Source of the DNA: a virus
Length of the DNA: 38,265 nt
Direction: 5' to 3' (one strand)
IMG/VR virus record: IMGVR_UViG_3300025655_000105
Location: 1-38,265 of that record
Part shown: in pieces, positions 18,948 to 28,592 of the stretch
How the letters are laid out: each line of letters begins with the position of its first letter
How positions within the stretch are numbered: position 1 is the first letter of the stretch
Position numbers and translations under genes: made by a program
Notes under the pieces: generated by a model
Told to the model about the DNA's origin: nothing
Seen by the model: the letters and a program-made list of their open reading frames with translations, nothing else
Databases searched by the model: none

Positions 18948-20300
18948 TTAGTACCAGGCCACTGATTGAGTGGCGTGAGTATTCCACTGCAGTTCCTCGG
19001 GGTGATAGCTCACGTTGTTGAATGCTGCCGAGGTGTATTTCGCGCCGCTGCGGTGGAGTATGTTGGTCAGCTTTGTGGCAGTTGGCAGATCAGCGTGGGC
19101 GCGATCACGCAACAGTACGTTGGTCGAGCTTTCGCCGGTGATGTTGGTTGTGTCGCTGTTGAAAACCCGCAACCCCTGCGACGCATCACCATTGGGAACG
19201 TAGTCCCAGAGGATTGTGTTTTCAGAGTGATAGAGGGCCTCCAGGGTGGCGCTCTTGGTCGAGAGGGTATCGCTGACGGTGTAATCGTGAACACGTGATG
19301 CCATGCCAGTATCGAACGTGAGGTCGCCGGTGGTGTTCAGCAGCGTGGTATAGAGGCTATCCACGACCGAAACCAGTTTGAGGTAGTCGTCGCCGCTGGC
19401 TCCTATCGGGTAGCAGCGCATGAGGGTCGTGTCGGTGTCGGTGCTCTGCCGGGTACCGGTAGCGTATCGGTCGAAATACGGTCTCACGCCGTCGTTGTCG
19501 ATAGTGTCTGGCATCGAGGCCAGGTAGTCACCTGTTTCAACCCAGCCGGTGCTGGTGGACGAGTAGCAGTCGGCGGCGGTCTTAAAAACAGAGAGCGAGG
19601 CGGTTATGCCGTCGCCCAGGGTTGCCGGTATGAGTGAACCGTTGCCGTTGATGTCAATCTCAATCACTGCCTCCAGGCCAACCCCGCTGTACTCGGCTAC
19701 ATCAAAGCCGACGAGCCCGTTTGGGCTGTAGAGGTTGAAAAAGCATCGGCTCCCGTCCTCGTTTGGCTCTGCACCTAGTACGGGCGAGGGGCCAGTTGCC
19801 ATGAGGAAGGTGTCAGCGCCCCCGAGGTCGGTGTCCCAGTTAAAAACCTGGGTTGCCAGCACCCGGTTTATGCTCGGGTAGCTGCCATCCGGCGAGAAAC
19901 GTCCAAATAATTTTGTGAGGGTTACGGTGAGCTGAACGTCGTCATCGTTGTTCAGCATGGTCATTTCGGCTTTGATGATCCACGAACCACCACCAGGGTC
20001 TGCATAAATCCAGTGGTTTGCACCCAACTCGCTGGGGCCTATCTGGTTATTGCGGCCCACCAAAACAACGTAGTCGCGCCACTCGTAACCGTTGGCGGTG
20101 TCGAAGGCTTGTTGTTCTGCGTCTCTGGTGATCCCTGGTGCTGCCGGATGTCGCGCCACAATGACAGCGCCATCATGGGGTTGAGGTGCGGTTTTGGTGT
20201 CACTGTTCGGCAGCGTCAGGGTTCCGCCGGTGACGGGGCCATGAAACGGCAGGCCCAGCGTGTCGAGTTTTCCGTCTATGGGGTGCTGTTGCTGGCGCAT
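18948..20300 (-). CDS. putative virion/tail-associated protein, 450 aa
   Basis: Acidic, Thr/Ser/Asp-rich with many short strands, as in fibre or tip accessory proteins. No enzymatic motif is seen. It lies at the distal end of the tail genes, before the lysis genes, where receptor-binding or tip proteins usually are. A segment like DTANGYEWRDYVVLVG may begin a beta-domain. The function is not assigned. Confidence 0.6.
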   Translation of the reverse strand: MRQQQHPIDGKLDTLGLPFHGPVTGGTLTLPNSDTKTAPQPHDGAVIVARHPAAPGITRDAEQQAFDTANGYEWRDYVVLVGRNNQIGPSELGANHWIYADPGGGSWIIKAEMTMLNNDDDVQLTVTLTKLFGRFSPDGSYPSINRVLATQVFNWDTDLGGADTFLMATGPSPVLGAEPNEDGSRCFFNLYSPNGLVGFDVAEYSGVGLEAVIEIDINGNGSLIPATLGDGITASLSVFKTAADCYSSTSTGWVETGDYLASMPDTIDNDGVRPYFDRYATGTRQSTDTDTTLMRCYPIGASGDDYLKLVSVVDSLYTTLLNTTGDLTFDTGMASRVHDYTVSDTLSTKSATLEALYHSENTILWDYVPNGDASQGLRVFNSDTTNITGESSTNVLLRDRAHADLPTATKLTNILHRSGAKYTSAAFNNVSYHPEELQWNTHATQSVAWY

Positions 20301-20303
20301 CGG

Positions 20304-20615
20304 TTACTCGTCAACGTAGTTCACTGGTATTGAATTTCCGTCACCGTCAAGGAACTCTGTCGAGGCGATGTGCTGCCTAGTCAGCACAAAAAATCCATCA
20401 CTGCTCACCAGTGAGCCAAGCGGATGAAATTCTTTAACACCACTCTGCTCATTGAGCGGTGGAGTAATGCCACCACCAGAACCACCGCCAACTACCCGCT
20501 TGCAGCGTGACTTGCTGGCCGGTATCGGGTCGCGATTGTCTGCAGCAGGCAAACGCCCTTTTCCGCGTTTCTGCGGAATCAGGCGATTGAGGGCGGTTTT
20601 TAGGGTGGTGGCCAT
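20304..20615 (-). CDS. hypothetical tail-region protein, 103 aa
   Basis: A basic N-terminus (LIPQKRGKGR, SKSRCKRVVGG), a Gly-rich joint (GGGSGGGITPP) and then a beta-rich end (GFFVLTRQHIAS). It is packed between two tail-associated genes. No family is recognised. Confidence 0.55.
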   Translation of the reverse strand: MATTLKTALNRLIPQKRGKGRLPAADNRDPIPASKSRCKRVVGGGSGGGITPPLNEQSGVKEFHPLGSLVSSDGFFVLTRQHIASTEFLDGDGNSIPVNYVDE

Positions 20616-20618
20616 GGG

Positions 20619-21227
20619 TTATACAGCCGTCCTGCGCACCAGGTTGGGCCTGATCTTCAGGTCGTCTGAGTTGTCGACGTAGAGCGTGGTGTCATCAACC
20701 CGAACCCAGAACTCAACGGCATTCGCAACACCGCCGGTGATGGTCAATGCGAGGTTGAGAGAGGCTCCGCCGGTGGCTGAATCCAGACCTACCTCGGTGG
20801 TGGCCAGTTTTACCTCTGCCGGGTCGTGGAGTTCTCCCAGACAAACCCAGGTCACCTCGTTGTCAACAACGGTATTGCCGACGGTGGTTGGCCAGGTTGG
20901 TTCGCTGGCACCGGTAGCACCGCCGCCGCTGATGCTCTGCACGGCGTATTTGTAGTTGTTGTCAACGGTAGGGCGCACCACGTCATCAACCACCTGGGCA
21001 GTGGATGCCTGCCAAACACCGGCCTGGTACTCGATGGCCATGGCGATTTGGTCAACGCCAGGATCACTGTCTGCCTGGTACTGGTAGTTGCTGTCGGTGT
21101 CGCCAATCCAGAGTTGGAAATCAACCGGATCTGTGCTGCCGTCACTGTGCTGGGTGGCGATGAGGTCAGCCAACCCGCCCGATAGCTGGGTAGTCAGCGC
21201 GGCATCTGAATAGATTTGAATGGGCAT
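20619..21227 (-). CDS. hypothetical tail-associated protein, 202 aa
   Basis: Beta-rich, Asp/Thr-rich product beginning MPIQIYSDAALTTQLSGGLAD. The pattern resembles phage tail-tip or fibre accessory proteins rather than enzymes. It starts 1 base after the large LamG-repeat protein's stop. Function not assigned. Confidence 0.6.
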   Translation of the reverse strand: MPIQIYSDAALTTQLSGGLADLIATQHSDGSTDPVDFQLWIGDTDSNYQYQADSDPGVDQIAMAIEYQAGVWQASTAQVVDDVVRPTVDNNYKYAVQSISGGGATGASEPTWPTTVGNTVVDNEVTWVCLGELHDPAEVKLATTEVGLDSATGGASLNLALTITGGVANAVEFWVRVDDTTLYVDNSDDLKIRPNLVRRTAV

Positions 21228-24086
21228 TTAGGCTGCCTCCTCGATGAGTTCGTCGTTTGGAATGTCGATGTCAAAGCGCCGTGCAGTACCGACACTGATG
21301 GCCTGCCGGTCTACGTCGGTGATCTCTGGCGTGGTGAGCGTGAATTGCTCGGGATAGGTGCGGTCGATGACGGCATCCTCTGCCGCGAACGGGTCCGGGT
21401 TCTCGTCGTCGTACCAATAGTTGGTGGTGTAGCCGTCCCAATCCTCCTGATAGGGGTCGCTGGTCACCATGCCGCCAATACGGAACGGCAGCCAAACGGT
21501 TTTGGCGTATTCGGTCAACGGGTCGCTGGCTGGCGCTTCAATGGGCTCCAGGGCTGGCTCTTCAACCACACCAACACCGCCGCGCCGACTGATAGCCAGA
21601 GTGACACGGGTTGTTGCTCTGCCGGTGGTGATGTCCAGTTGATGGGAGATTGCGTAGATCTTGCCGGTAGCCTGCAGGGTGCTGATGTTGAGGCGCGAGG
21701 TGTGCGTCAGATCCAGGAACGGGTTGAACGGGATTTCGAACTCAACCCGGTTTTCCCGGTGCAGGCTCAGGATCTCTGTTTTCAGTTTATCCAGAATGCA
21801 CTGCTGGGCGGCACTCATGGCTGTGCGCCCGTTGGTCTCGTACTCGGTGGCCTCGTAAAGCAGGTCGCCGTTTTCCAGCTCTACCGCGCCAGTAGGCATC
21901 ACGGCCAGCATGCCGGCAACACTGGGCTTTCCGCCTCCGTCCGGGTATTTGAACCGATAGGCGGTGCTTTGCTCGTGCGTGGTGTCGTCCTCGTCGTCCT
22001 GGGCGTCGATGCCGTAGTCCTCAACCGCATTCAGTGTGCCGTTGGTTTCAATGCTCTGGGGAGCGACTACCTGAAGGGTGTAGGTTTCGGTGACTGTCTG
22101 CACCCAGCGCATGCCCAGGGTGAAACGCGCGCCGATGCAGGCGGCGTCCAGGTCTGAAATGTCGGCACCCAGGAATGTTTTGTCCCAGATGCGGTTGTCC
22201 ATTTCCCCGGTCTCTGATCGACCGCAGGGAACAACGCCAGGCTCCCACACAGCCTCGTAACTGATGCCGCCCTGCAGCGTCCAACCTGAACCGGTGGCGG
22301 CACTTTCAACCTGCGACCGCTGGGGCAGGTTGAATTGATCTCGCAGGTAGTCGCAGACCGTACCCGGAAACATAAACCCATAGGTTACGTTGCGCTGCTT
22401 GTGTCGGCTGAATCGAAAATCCAGGGTCACGGTGATGTCGTTGATCAGTCGGCCACGTTCGCCGTGCTGCACACGGGCACTGCCCTGCACAAAACCGCTG
22501 TTGGTGAATGTGTAGTCTGCTGACGCCTTAGCCGCCCAGTCGGTAACGCGCATCGCGTTGTTGCGATCAACCCAGATTGAGGCGGCGCGGGTACTCAGGC
22601 GGTCCTGAGTGTATTGCCAGTTGCTGGCATCCTCGTCGAAGACATGCACTGACCAGGTCCCGGCGGTCAATGCGTCGATCTGCTCTCTGGGCAGGCCCTG
22701 CAACCGCTTCTGCATGCGGGTGCTGCAGGAGAGCTTGACCAGGCCGGTTTCAGGCTCATGGCTTGGAGCATCGACCTTGCCAGTATAGAGGCGCGAACGC
22801 CACAGTTCGGTATTGCTGGCATCGACCTCGATATAGTCAACGGTGATTGCCTGATCACTCCAGGCCAGCGGATCGAATACCCCCGCGCTCGGCTTGAGGG
22901 TGACCGATGCCATTGCGTTGGCACCCTCTTCAAATCCCGTGGAAACAATGCCGGTAACCCTTGCGGAGTAATCCACACCACCGATCACAACCCCAACACG
23001 CCACCGGTATGACGGGTCGCTGATAACCTGCTGGTGAATGTTGACCTCGGGCCGGACTGTTTCGTAAACCACCTGCCTGATGCCGACCTCTGGCCGGTAG
23101 GTAGCATGCGCTATTCGTTGCTCGATCAGCACCTCGGGGCGATGAGTGTCGTGGATAACCTGTTTGATCCCGACAGTTGGGCGGAATGTGCGCGCCGTGA
23201 TGATCTGCTGAATGTTGACTTCGGGGCGGAATGTTTCTGCAGGCAGAATCACACGCTGTTCAATCAGCACCTCGGGGCGGTGGGTGTCATACACCACCTG
23301 GTGAATACCAACCTCTGGCTGGTAGACGTCGATAATGCGCTGCTCGATCAGGACTTCAGGGCGGTGCGTGTCGTAAACAATTTGCTGGATGTTGACTTCT
23401 GGGCTGGCTGTAATGCTTGCCGCGTAGTTGTCCGCCCACTGCTGAGCAGTCAACGCATAGTCGTAAACGATTACCTCATCAACTGTTCCACTGAAATTCA
23501 GTGCTGAATTCAAACGCACCAACTTGCCAATGGACAATGTGTTGGTGTTGTTGATATCACCAAACCACATCCCATTGTTGGAACCTGAGATAACCGTGAT
23601 ATCGGTTATCTCTACGCCATCGACATAGACCTTGTGAACCGTCCCGTTAGAGGACAATCCAATGTGATGTTCTCCAACATGGACGCCAGCAACATTAAAA
23701 CTGACCGTATTGTGCGGAGTTCCATTGTTGTTACAGCCAACCCTTACAGAGTCAGTCGTAACATAGAGCACAAAATAGTAGGTGTCGTCGGCAGTATTGC
23801 CGATTGCAAATATTCCGCCAGCCCCGTCATGGATCTTTGCTTCAATGGAACCGGCTGTATCGGTTGACCTGAAGTTGCTTACCGCTTTGTTGGCATAGTC
23901 CGTACTGCCATCAAGCGTCATCGCTGTGTCTTCATCACTGGCAATCAGGCCAGCCGCACCATAGACGGGAGTACCTGACCACACAAGGTCATGCACACCC
24001 ATCTCATCAACAGCATTCCCGCTAGACTCACCCAGCCGCCACCAGTGAACCGGGCTCAGGGAATTGATTCTTGATTCCCAGATCAC
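21228..24086 (-). CDS. large tail protein: LamG-like domain, 14-residue repeats, hub-like domain
   Basis: A 952-residue product. Residues about 1-225 look like a LamG/concanavalin-type domain (WWRLGE, GSIEAKIH, VYVDGVEITD, GTVDEVIVYD). Residues about 228-356 are nine copies of a 14-residue repeat around PEVxIxQ (RPEVLIEQR, QPEVGIHQV, RPEVNIQQI). The rest begins GVVIGGVDYSARVTG and has baseplate/hub-like strand patterns. LamG domains bind glycans, so it may be a receptor-binding or tip protein with a repeat stalk. Confidence 0.7.
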   Translation of the reverse strand: MIWESRINSLSPVHWWRLGESSGNAVDEMGVHDLVWSGTPVYGAAGLIASDEDTAMTLDGSTDYANKAVSNFRSTDTAGSIEAKIHDGAGGIFAIGNTADDTYYFVLYVTTDSVRVGCNNNGTPHNTVSFNVAGVHVGEHHIGLSSNGTVHKVYVDGVEITDITVISGSNNGMWFGDINNTNTLSIGKLVRLNSALNFSGTVDEVIVYDYALTAQQWADNYAASITASPEVNIQQIVYDTHRPEVLIEQRIIDVYQPEVGIHQVVYDTHRPEVLIEQRVILPAETFRPEVNIQQIITARTFRPTVGIKQVIHDTHRPEVLIEQRIAHATYRPEVGIRQVVYETVRPEVNIHQQVISDPSYRWRVGVVIGGVDYSARVTGIVSTGFEEGANAMASVTLKPSAGVFDPLAWSDQAITVDYIEVDASNTELWRSRLYTGKVDAPSHEPETGLVKLSCSTRMQKRLQGLPREQIDALTAGTWSVHVFDEDASNWQYTQDRLSTRAASIWVDRNNAMRVTDWAAKASADYTFTNSGFVQGSARVQHGERGRLINDITVTLDFRFSRHKQRNVTYGFMFPGTVCDYLRDQFNLPQRSQVESAATGSGWTLQGGISYEAVWEPGVVPCGRSETGEMDNRIWDKTFLGADISDLDAACIGARFTLGMRWVQTVTETYTLQVVAPQSIETNGTLNAVEDYGIDAQDDEDDTTHEQSTAYRFKYPDGGGKPSVAGMLAVMPTGAVELENGDLLYEATEYETNGRTAMSAAQQCILDKLKTEILSLHRENRVEFEIPFNPFLDLTHTSRLNISTLQATGKIYAISHQLDITTGRATTRVTLAISRRGGVGVVEEPALEPIEAPASDPLTEYAKTVWLPFRIGGMVTSDPYQEDWDGYTTNYWYDDENPDPFAAEDAVIDRTYPEQFTLTTPEITDVDRQAISVGTARRFDIDIPNDELIEEAA
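23020..23405 (-). repeat. nine tandem 14-residue repeats coding region
   Basis: About 42-bp units encoding (R/Q)PEVxIxQxxxxTx. Several units are almost identical at the DNA level (the YDTHRPEVLIEQR form occurs in near-identical copies), suggesting recent duplication or recombination. In-frame copy-number change would alter the length of the stalk in the tail protein. Confidence 0.85.
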
Positions 24087-24089
24087 GCC

Positions 24090-24620
24090 CTATTTCTCCT
24101 CACACCGCAGGGTCCAGCTATAGGCGGCTGCTCCCTGGTCTGCGTTTTCGCTGAAAAATGCGTGAACGGTAATTTGCGGCCAGTAGTGAACCACATAGCC
24201 GGTTGCGCCTGTGACGGTTGCCAGGTTGACGGTATCGCCGACAATGCTGCTGACGGTTGTCTCTACCATCTCGTCGTTGACAATGGCATAGCCGCGGGGG
24301 GTGTAGTCGGTGTCTGTGCGCCGTTTCGATGGAATGGCAATGGAGGCCGTGAGGCCGTGTATTGCCCGAGGTGTAGAGCACTTGAGTACGTAGGGCGTGT
24401 GCTTGTCCAGACCGGCAAGCGCAGCAGGAGCCCAGCCCTGCGGCCCGGTGATGGTGGTATTGAGCTTGTCCAGGGTACCGGCGAAGGTCTGCGGGATTTT
24501 GGATCCGTCGCCCAGCGTCAGCAGAGAGGTTGCGGTAGCGTCTTCGTAGGTCTGAGATATGCGGCCGTTGCCGCTCTCTACCGGGATGGTGATGTCGCCA
24601 ATGGTGAATGAATACATCAT
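24090..24620 (-). CDS. hypothetical tail protein after tape measure, 176 aa
   Basis: Starts MMYSFTIGDITIPVESGN. Beta-rich with TGATGYVVHYWPQITVHAFF near the end, like small distal-tail or tip-baseplate proteins. The ATG overlaps the tape-measure stop (ATGATG), so the second Met may be used. Family not recognised. Confidence 0.6.
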   Translation of the reverse strand: MMYSFTIGDITIPVESGNGRISQTYEDATATSLLTLGDGSKIPQTFAGTLDKLNTTITGPQGWAPAALAGLDKHTPYVLKCSTPRAIHGLTASIAIPSKRRTDTDYTPRGYAIVNDEMVETTVSSIVGDTVNLATVTGATGYVVHYWPQITVHAFFSENADQGAAAYSWTLRCEEK

Positions 24621-26515
24621 AGCTCACCCCTCGCAGCGGCTTCTTGGGTTAATGCGTCGGCGAGAGAAACGCCATTTGATCCAGTTGTGGATACGTTAAC
24701 CACCGCCTTGAATTCAAGCGGCGGCAAGCTGTTGATATATTCAACGGCGGCGGCATAACCGGCGTCGGCCTGCTGTCTGATTTGTTCCGGAGAAAACGCA
24801 ACATCCATCGGGATTGCGCGGTTCGGGTCTTTCTCTGCAGCATCCTGGATGGCTTTTTCGGTGTCGCTTTGCGCGGCGGCATTGGCGATGCGCTCGAACT
24901 CTTTAGCGAGGCCGGTCATTGCAACCGTTGCGCCGTCGCCTTCCTGCTGCATCTGCTTGAGCATGGCTACGCCTTCACGGGCCAACTGAACGGCGCGTTC
25001 TGTATCGCCTGCATCCAGGGCTTGTTTGGCATCCAGCCGTTGCTTGGATGCGTCGATGAAGTCAACGTCTTTGCCGTCACCGCCGTTTTTAATCTCGGTC
25101 ACGGCAGAGCCGAATTCATTGGCTATCGCCGCCTGTTCTTTCTCGGCATCCTTTACCTGCTTGAGGGCGTCCTGGTAGATTTTGATGCGCTCTTTCAGGG
25201 CCTTTGCCAACTCCTTGTTCCCATTCGCGGTTGCCTTAGCGACTTCAGCAGAAAGGCCACCCTTGCCGGCCTCTGCCTTCGCGTCTCGGGTGGCCTTGCT
25301 CACCTTTTCAATTCCGTCTACAGCGTCTTTTGCATCTTCTCCGATAACACCAAACGCCTGACCGATGTTATTCACTGCGTCTGCTATATCATCGCCGTCC
25401 TCTTCAATGCCGCGCAGGAGTTCGCCGCCATACCGGTCGATGTCCTCTTTCATCAGCCTGAATGCCTCTGAAACCTCACCAAAGGTGATTGCCTCCAGCG
25501 CGACAACAACTCCACGAATAGCGGTCAGGATGAGGCTTGCACCGATTTTGATCATGAGCTGGAGACCGTTCCAAATCAGTCGAATGTGCTCAAATGATGC
25601 GGTAATACCCCGTGCAAGCCATGAAATGGCAGCATTAATTTCCTTAGAGCTTTCCTTTGTGGACCCTGTCATTTTCTCCCAGGATTCAGCGATGTACTGC
25701 ATAAAGCCCACCCACTGCTCGTTCTGGGTGAACATCTGGCCTAGGGTTTCAAGGTAATCGCCATGTGCGGCATTTGCCTTTCGGATTGCGCCCTCGTATT
25801 CGTTGCCTATAGCTTCAGCCAATCCTCTGAAGTTGCCGTCCAATACTTCGGCGACAATCTGCACCTTTCCAAGCTGGTCGGCTGACTCATGCGCGGCCTT
25901 CTGGACGTCGTTCATCACAACGCCGTACTCGCCCAGCGAACCAATGCTGCCGGTAATCGACTTCCCTAACTGGATTGCGATCGACTCTAGATCAACATCA
26001 GCGTTGCCTGCCCTTCTTGTGGCCTCTGCCATATCCAGCAGGCGGGGTGTGAGAATTGCGATCTCCTGGGCCGTAAGCTGGAAGGTGGCCAGCATGGCCT
26101 GAGCTGAGATGGTTGTCTCGTCACCGTAGCCGGTGGTCTGCTGCAAGGCGGATGCCTGGTCATACAGCGCCTTGATTTCGTCCTCTCGCGCACCGGTGAG
26201 GTTGCGAAGGGTAGTGGCCAGCTTTGTCTCTGCGCGTTCCTGAACGGCTGCGGCCTGGGTCCACTTCGAGATTGCCGCGATACCGCCAGCAACAGCCGCA
26301 CCGATCAGCAGGATTGCATTTCTCGCTTTGGAAGCGGCGGCACCTATGGCACCGAACGAACCGGCAGCCTGTTTGTTACTGCGCTCGATCTTCTCGGCTG
26401 AGTCGTCGGCGGCCTTTTCGATCTTGCGAAACGACCCCGTGACCTTGCTCACCTGGCCGGTGAAGCGGTCTTTCAGCTCGTAGGCAATTTCGACTATGCG
26501 GTCTTTGACGGACAT
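24617..26515 (-). CDS. tail tape-measure protein
   Basis: A 632-residue product. A helix-rich N-terminal half with Gly/Ala segments (AILLIGAAVAGGIAAISKW), amphipathic coils and low-complexity Ala/Glu/Lys stretches is typical of tape measure proteins, and it sits after the major tail and GpZ-like genes. By the usual 1.5 angstrom per residue this implies a tail of roughly 95 nm, though that is only an estimate. Confidence 0.8.
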   Translation of the reverse strand: MSVKDRIVEIAYELKDRFTGQVSKVTGSFRKIEKAADDSAEKIERSNKQAAGSFGAIGAAASKARNAILLIGAAVAGGIAAISKWTQAAAVQERAETKLATTLRNLTGAREDEIKALYDQASALQQTTGYGDETTISAQAMLATFQLTAQEIAILTPRLLDMAEATRRAGNADVDLESIAIQLGKSITGSIGSLGEYGVVMNDVQKAAHESADQLGKVQIVAEVLDGNFRGLAEAIGNEYEGAIRKANAAHGDYLETLGQMFTQNEQWVGFMQYIAESWEKMTGSTKESSKEINAAISWLARGITASFEHIRLIWNGLQLMIKIGASLILTAIRGVVVALEAITFGEVSEAFRLMKEDIDRYGGELLRGIEEDGDDIADAVNNIGQAFGVIGEDAKDAVDGIEKVSKATRDAKAEAGKGGLSAEVAKATANGNKELAKALKERIKIYQDALKQVKDAEKEQAAIANEFGSAVTEIKNGGDGKDVDFIDASKQRLDAKQALDAGDTERAVQLAREGVAMLKQMQQEGDGATVAMTGLAKEFERIANAAAQSDTEKAIQDAAEKDPNRAIPMDVAFSPEQIRQQADAGYAAAVEYINSLPPLEFKAVVNVSTTGSNGVSLADALTQEAAARGEL

Positions 26516-26516
26516 A

Positions 26517-27059
26517 TTAGCCTTTGCTCAGTTCGTACTGGATTTCGTGCGCTAGGGTCTTTTCAAGATCTGGCGCGGTCTGGTTGATGATCTCGGGCAG
26601 TTTGTCGCCCATGATCTTGCTAACCGGTGGTCCGTATATCTGCTTGATCGGCAACCGGCTGCGACTGGTTCGCCTGAAAACTCCAATGTGTCCGGATGGC
26701 ATGCGGGCAATGAACGCACCCTTGAACACCATCCGGGGCTTGTCCTTGCGCATGCGAACCGTCACGCCCTTTTTGGTCTGTCGCACACCGTTGAACTTGA
26801 TCAGTGGCACGGGTTTGTATCTGCCCTGAACGGTTGAGCGGTGGTTATCAGGCGTTGCCCGGGTGACCTTCAGTTGGTCTTTGACCGTCTTGGCTTTCAG
26901 GTTCAGGGTTTTTCGAATCACCCGGCTTGATACGTTGCGGCCCTTGGTGGCGGTTTTGTTCAGTGCCCGGGCACCTGCCCTGCGCAACTTCCGCTGATGG
27001 CCCTTGACCTCCTTTTCAAGGGCGCGGGTTGCGGTAGAGATTGCGCTGGGGGCGATCAC
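26517..27059 (-). CDS. GpZ-like minor tail protein
   Basis: A 180-residue product. Features: RRAGARALNKTATKGRNVSSR, PVPLIKFNGVRQTKKGV, KGAFIARMPSGHIGVFRRTSRSRLPIKQIYGP. This strongly matches the Minor_tail_Z family (lambda gpZ, tail termination/length-related). It lies between the major tail protein and tape measure, a slightly unusual order compared with lambda. No separate tail-chaperone frameshift gene is visible in the gap. Confidence 0.8.
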   Translation of the reverse strand: MIAPSAISTATRALEKEVKGHQRKLRRAGARALNKTATKGRNVSSRVIRKTLNLKAKTVKDQLKVTRATPDNHRSTVQGRYKPVPLIKFNGVRQTKKGVTVRMRKDKPRMVFKGAFIARMPSGHIGVFRRTSRSRLPIKQIYGPPVSKIMGDKLPEIINQTAPDLEKTLAHEIQYELSKG

Positions 27060-27066
27060 GTCACGT

Positions 27067-27795
27067 TTACGCCTGCTTGATTTCGGCGTACTGAGACAGG
27101 CCTGCAGTGGTGATGCTTGTATCTTTCAGCACGTCACCGGTCAGGCTGATTTCGCCGAACTCGTCACCGATCATTCCCAGGGTCTGGGCCCCGCCGAACT
27201 TGGCACGATGCACCTTGATAACAACCGGCGTACCGCTCTGCGCCTCGTTCAGGCCGTCAAACATCAACACGTATTCCTGGGCTGAACTGGTCAGCGCCTG
27301 GATTACATCAACCGCCTTCTTGGTGTAGTCGATAAGCAGTGCATCGCTTGCGCTGATGCTGCCTGCAGCCAAGATGACGATGCCCGATGCGGTAACGGTG
27401 TAGTCCGTGTCTTCGGTGTAGGTGGTGCCCGCCGGGTCACTGGTGACGGTGACGGTCTGAGCGGTGTCAATGACGTTTGCGGTGGTAACCAGCGTATCGG
27501 CACTGAGGGTTGCCGGTGCGCTGATGCTCTCATCGGTGACCGTGGTTGCAGTCACCGCAGAGGTTGAGCCGAACAGGGCAACAGCCAGATTCTCGGGGCT
27601 GAAGTCGTGCATTTTCAGACTCATTTCCACGCCGGTGATACGGCGCAGGGAGTTATACAGACCACCACCGGGACTGGTGAAATCAGGCAGCTCTTTCTTC
27701 TCTTCGTTGATGGAGAAGGTCAACTCGGACACGTTGCCAACCGCGCGGCCATTCAAGAAGACCTTGCCTTTTCCGATGTAACTTTTGTCAGCCAT
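27067..27795 (-). CDS. major tail (tube) protein
   Basis: A 242-residue beta-rich product beginning MADKSYIGKGKVFLNGRAVG. The pattern of a domain ending in PDFTSPGGGLYNSLRRITG, followed by Thr/Asp-rich Ig-like strands (TTYTEDTDYTVTASGIVI), is typical of siphovirus tube proteins. It lies directly after the GpU-like gene and before GpZ-like and tape measure genes. Confidence 0.8.
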   Translation of the reverse strand: MADKSYIGKGKVFLNGRAVGNVSELTFSINEEKKELPDFTSPGGGLYNSLRRITGVEMSLKMHDFSPENLAVALFGSTSAVTATTVTDESISAPATLSADTLVTTANVIDTAQTVTVTSDPAGTTYTEDTDYTVTASGIVILAAGSISASDALLIDYTKKAVDVIQALTSSAQEYVLMFDGLNEAQSGTPVVIKVHRAKFGGAQTLGMIGDEFGEISLTGDVLKDTSITTAGLSQYAEIKQA

Positions 27796-27807
27796 TTTCA
27801 GGGCTCC

Positions 27808-28269
27808 TTACTGTGTGTCCGGGTTACCGTATTCGCGGACGTGGGGAATGGAATAAACAACGCTGACGGAAACCACGTTGCTGTACTCTTCTGGGTATGA
27901 AATCTCGTCACCGGCAAAGCTTATGCCGTTGCCGTGCAGCAAGCCATCGAGGTTCTCGGGGTCGACCTCAACGGCCTTTTGAATGTCGGCCAGCATTTTG
28001 ATAGCGGTGACTTCTGGGTCGGTGCTGTACTTGTGGTGCGCTTCTACAACCACCGACGCATCCAGGCTCTGGCGCGCACCCCCAGACGATTGCTTTTCGA
28101 CAGTTCTGGGTTGCAGGTAGACGCCACACGACGGAAGAGAATCTGTATCCAAGACCGCCCGACCTCGATTCACATCCGCGCCTATATCGGTATGGTGTCC
28201 GTTGGCAATGCTGATACCGGCTACCCGGGTGACAATCGCGTCGATGATCTGCTGGAGCTTGATGGCCAT
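27808..28269 (-). CDS. GpU-like minor tail protein
   Basis: A 153-residue product starting MAIKLQQIIDAIV at 28269. QRLD-like segments and VVVEAHHKYSTDPEVTAIKMLADIQ match the tail-terminator style of lambda gpU. It begins where the FII-like gene stops and precedes the major tail protein. Confidence 0.65.
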   Translation of the reverse strand: MAIKLQQIIDAIVTRVAGISIANGHHTDIGADVNRGRAVLDTDSLPSCGVYLQPRTVEKQSSGGARQSLDASVVVEAHHKYSTDPEVTAIKMLADIQKAVEVDPENLDGLLHGNGISFAGDEISYPEEYSNVVSVSVVYSIPHVREYGNPDTQ

Positions 28270-28589
28270 CAGCTCACCACCTCGCGCACGGTCAGCGCCC
28301 ACTCAACCTGGTACTTGTCGGTGGCACGTATGACGTTGAAATCGGTACCGTCGACGGTCACCGTGTCGCCTTTGGCTGGGTTGGGGTAATCGCTTTTCAA
28401 CACGTTGAGGATCGTCTGATCCTCTTCCACGGTAACGACAAAACCGTCTGGCACCTGTTGCGCCTCGGTTTCACGCATCACTTTGAGGTCGAATGCGTCG
28501 CCCACACCCGGGGTGCAGGTGGCATCAGCACCAAGTCGCGCATAGATGGCGGACGATGCCCTTTGTTTGAGTGCGAGAAAGCCGGTCAC
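28269..28589 (-). CDS. FII-like head-tail joining protein
   Basis: A 106-residue product with GDTVTVDGTDFNVIRATD near the end and a helical start (MTGFLALKQRASSAIYARL). It resembles lambda gpFII, a small OB-like head-tail joiner. The location between head and tail genes supports this, but family recognition is by eye. Confidence 0.6.
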   Translation of the reverse strand: MTGFLALKQRASSAIYARLGADATCTPGVGDAFDLKVMRETEAQQVPDGFVVTVEEDQTILNVLKSDYPNPAKGDTVTVDGTDFNVIRATDKYQVEWALTVREVVS

Positions 28590-28592
28590 CGA

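Noticed and set aside
21216-22157. A 313-residue plus-strand gene
   Set aside because: It is an antisense shadow of the large tail protein gene, which has clear motifs, correct neighbours and operon packing.
23020-23405. A CRISPR array
   Set aside because: The repeats are in frame, coding for PEVxIxQ units of a tail protein, with no spacer-like variation and no cas genes.
24782-25471. A 229-residue plus-strand gene in the tape-measure region
   Set aside because: It is antisense to the tape measure gene and has a Cys-rich, hydrophobic product that looks like a shadow frame.
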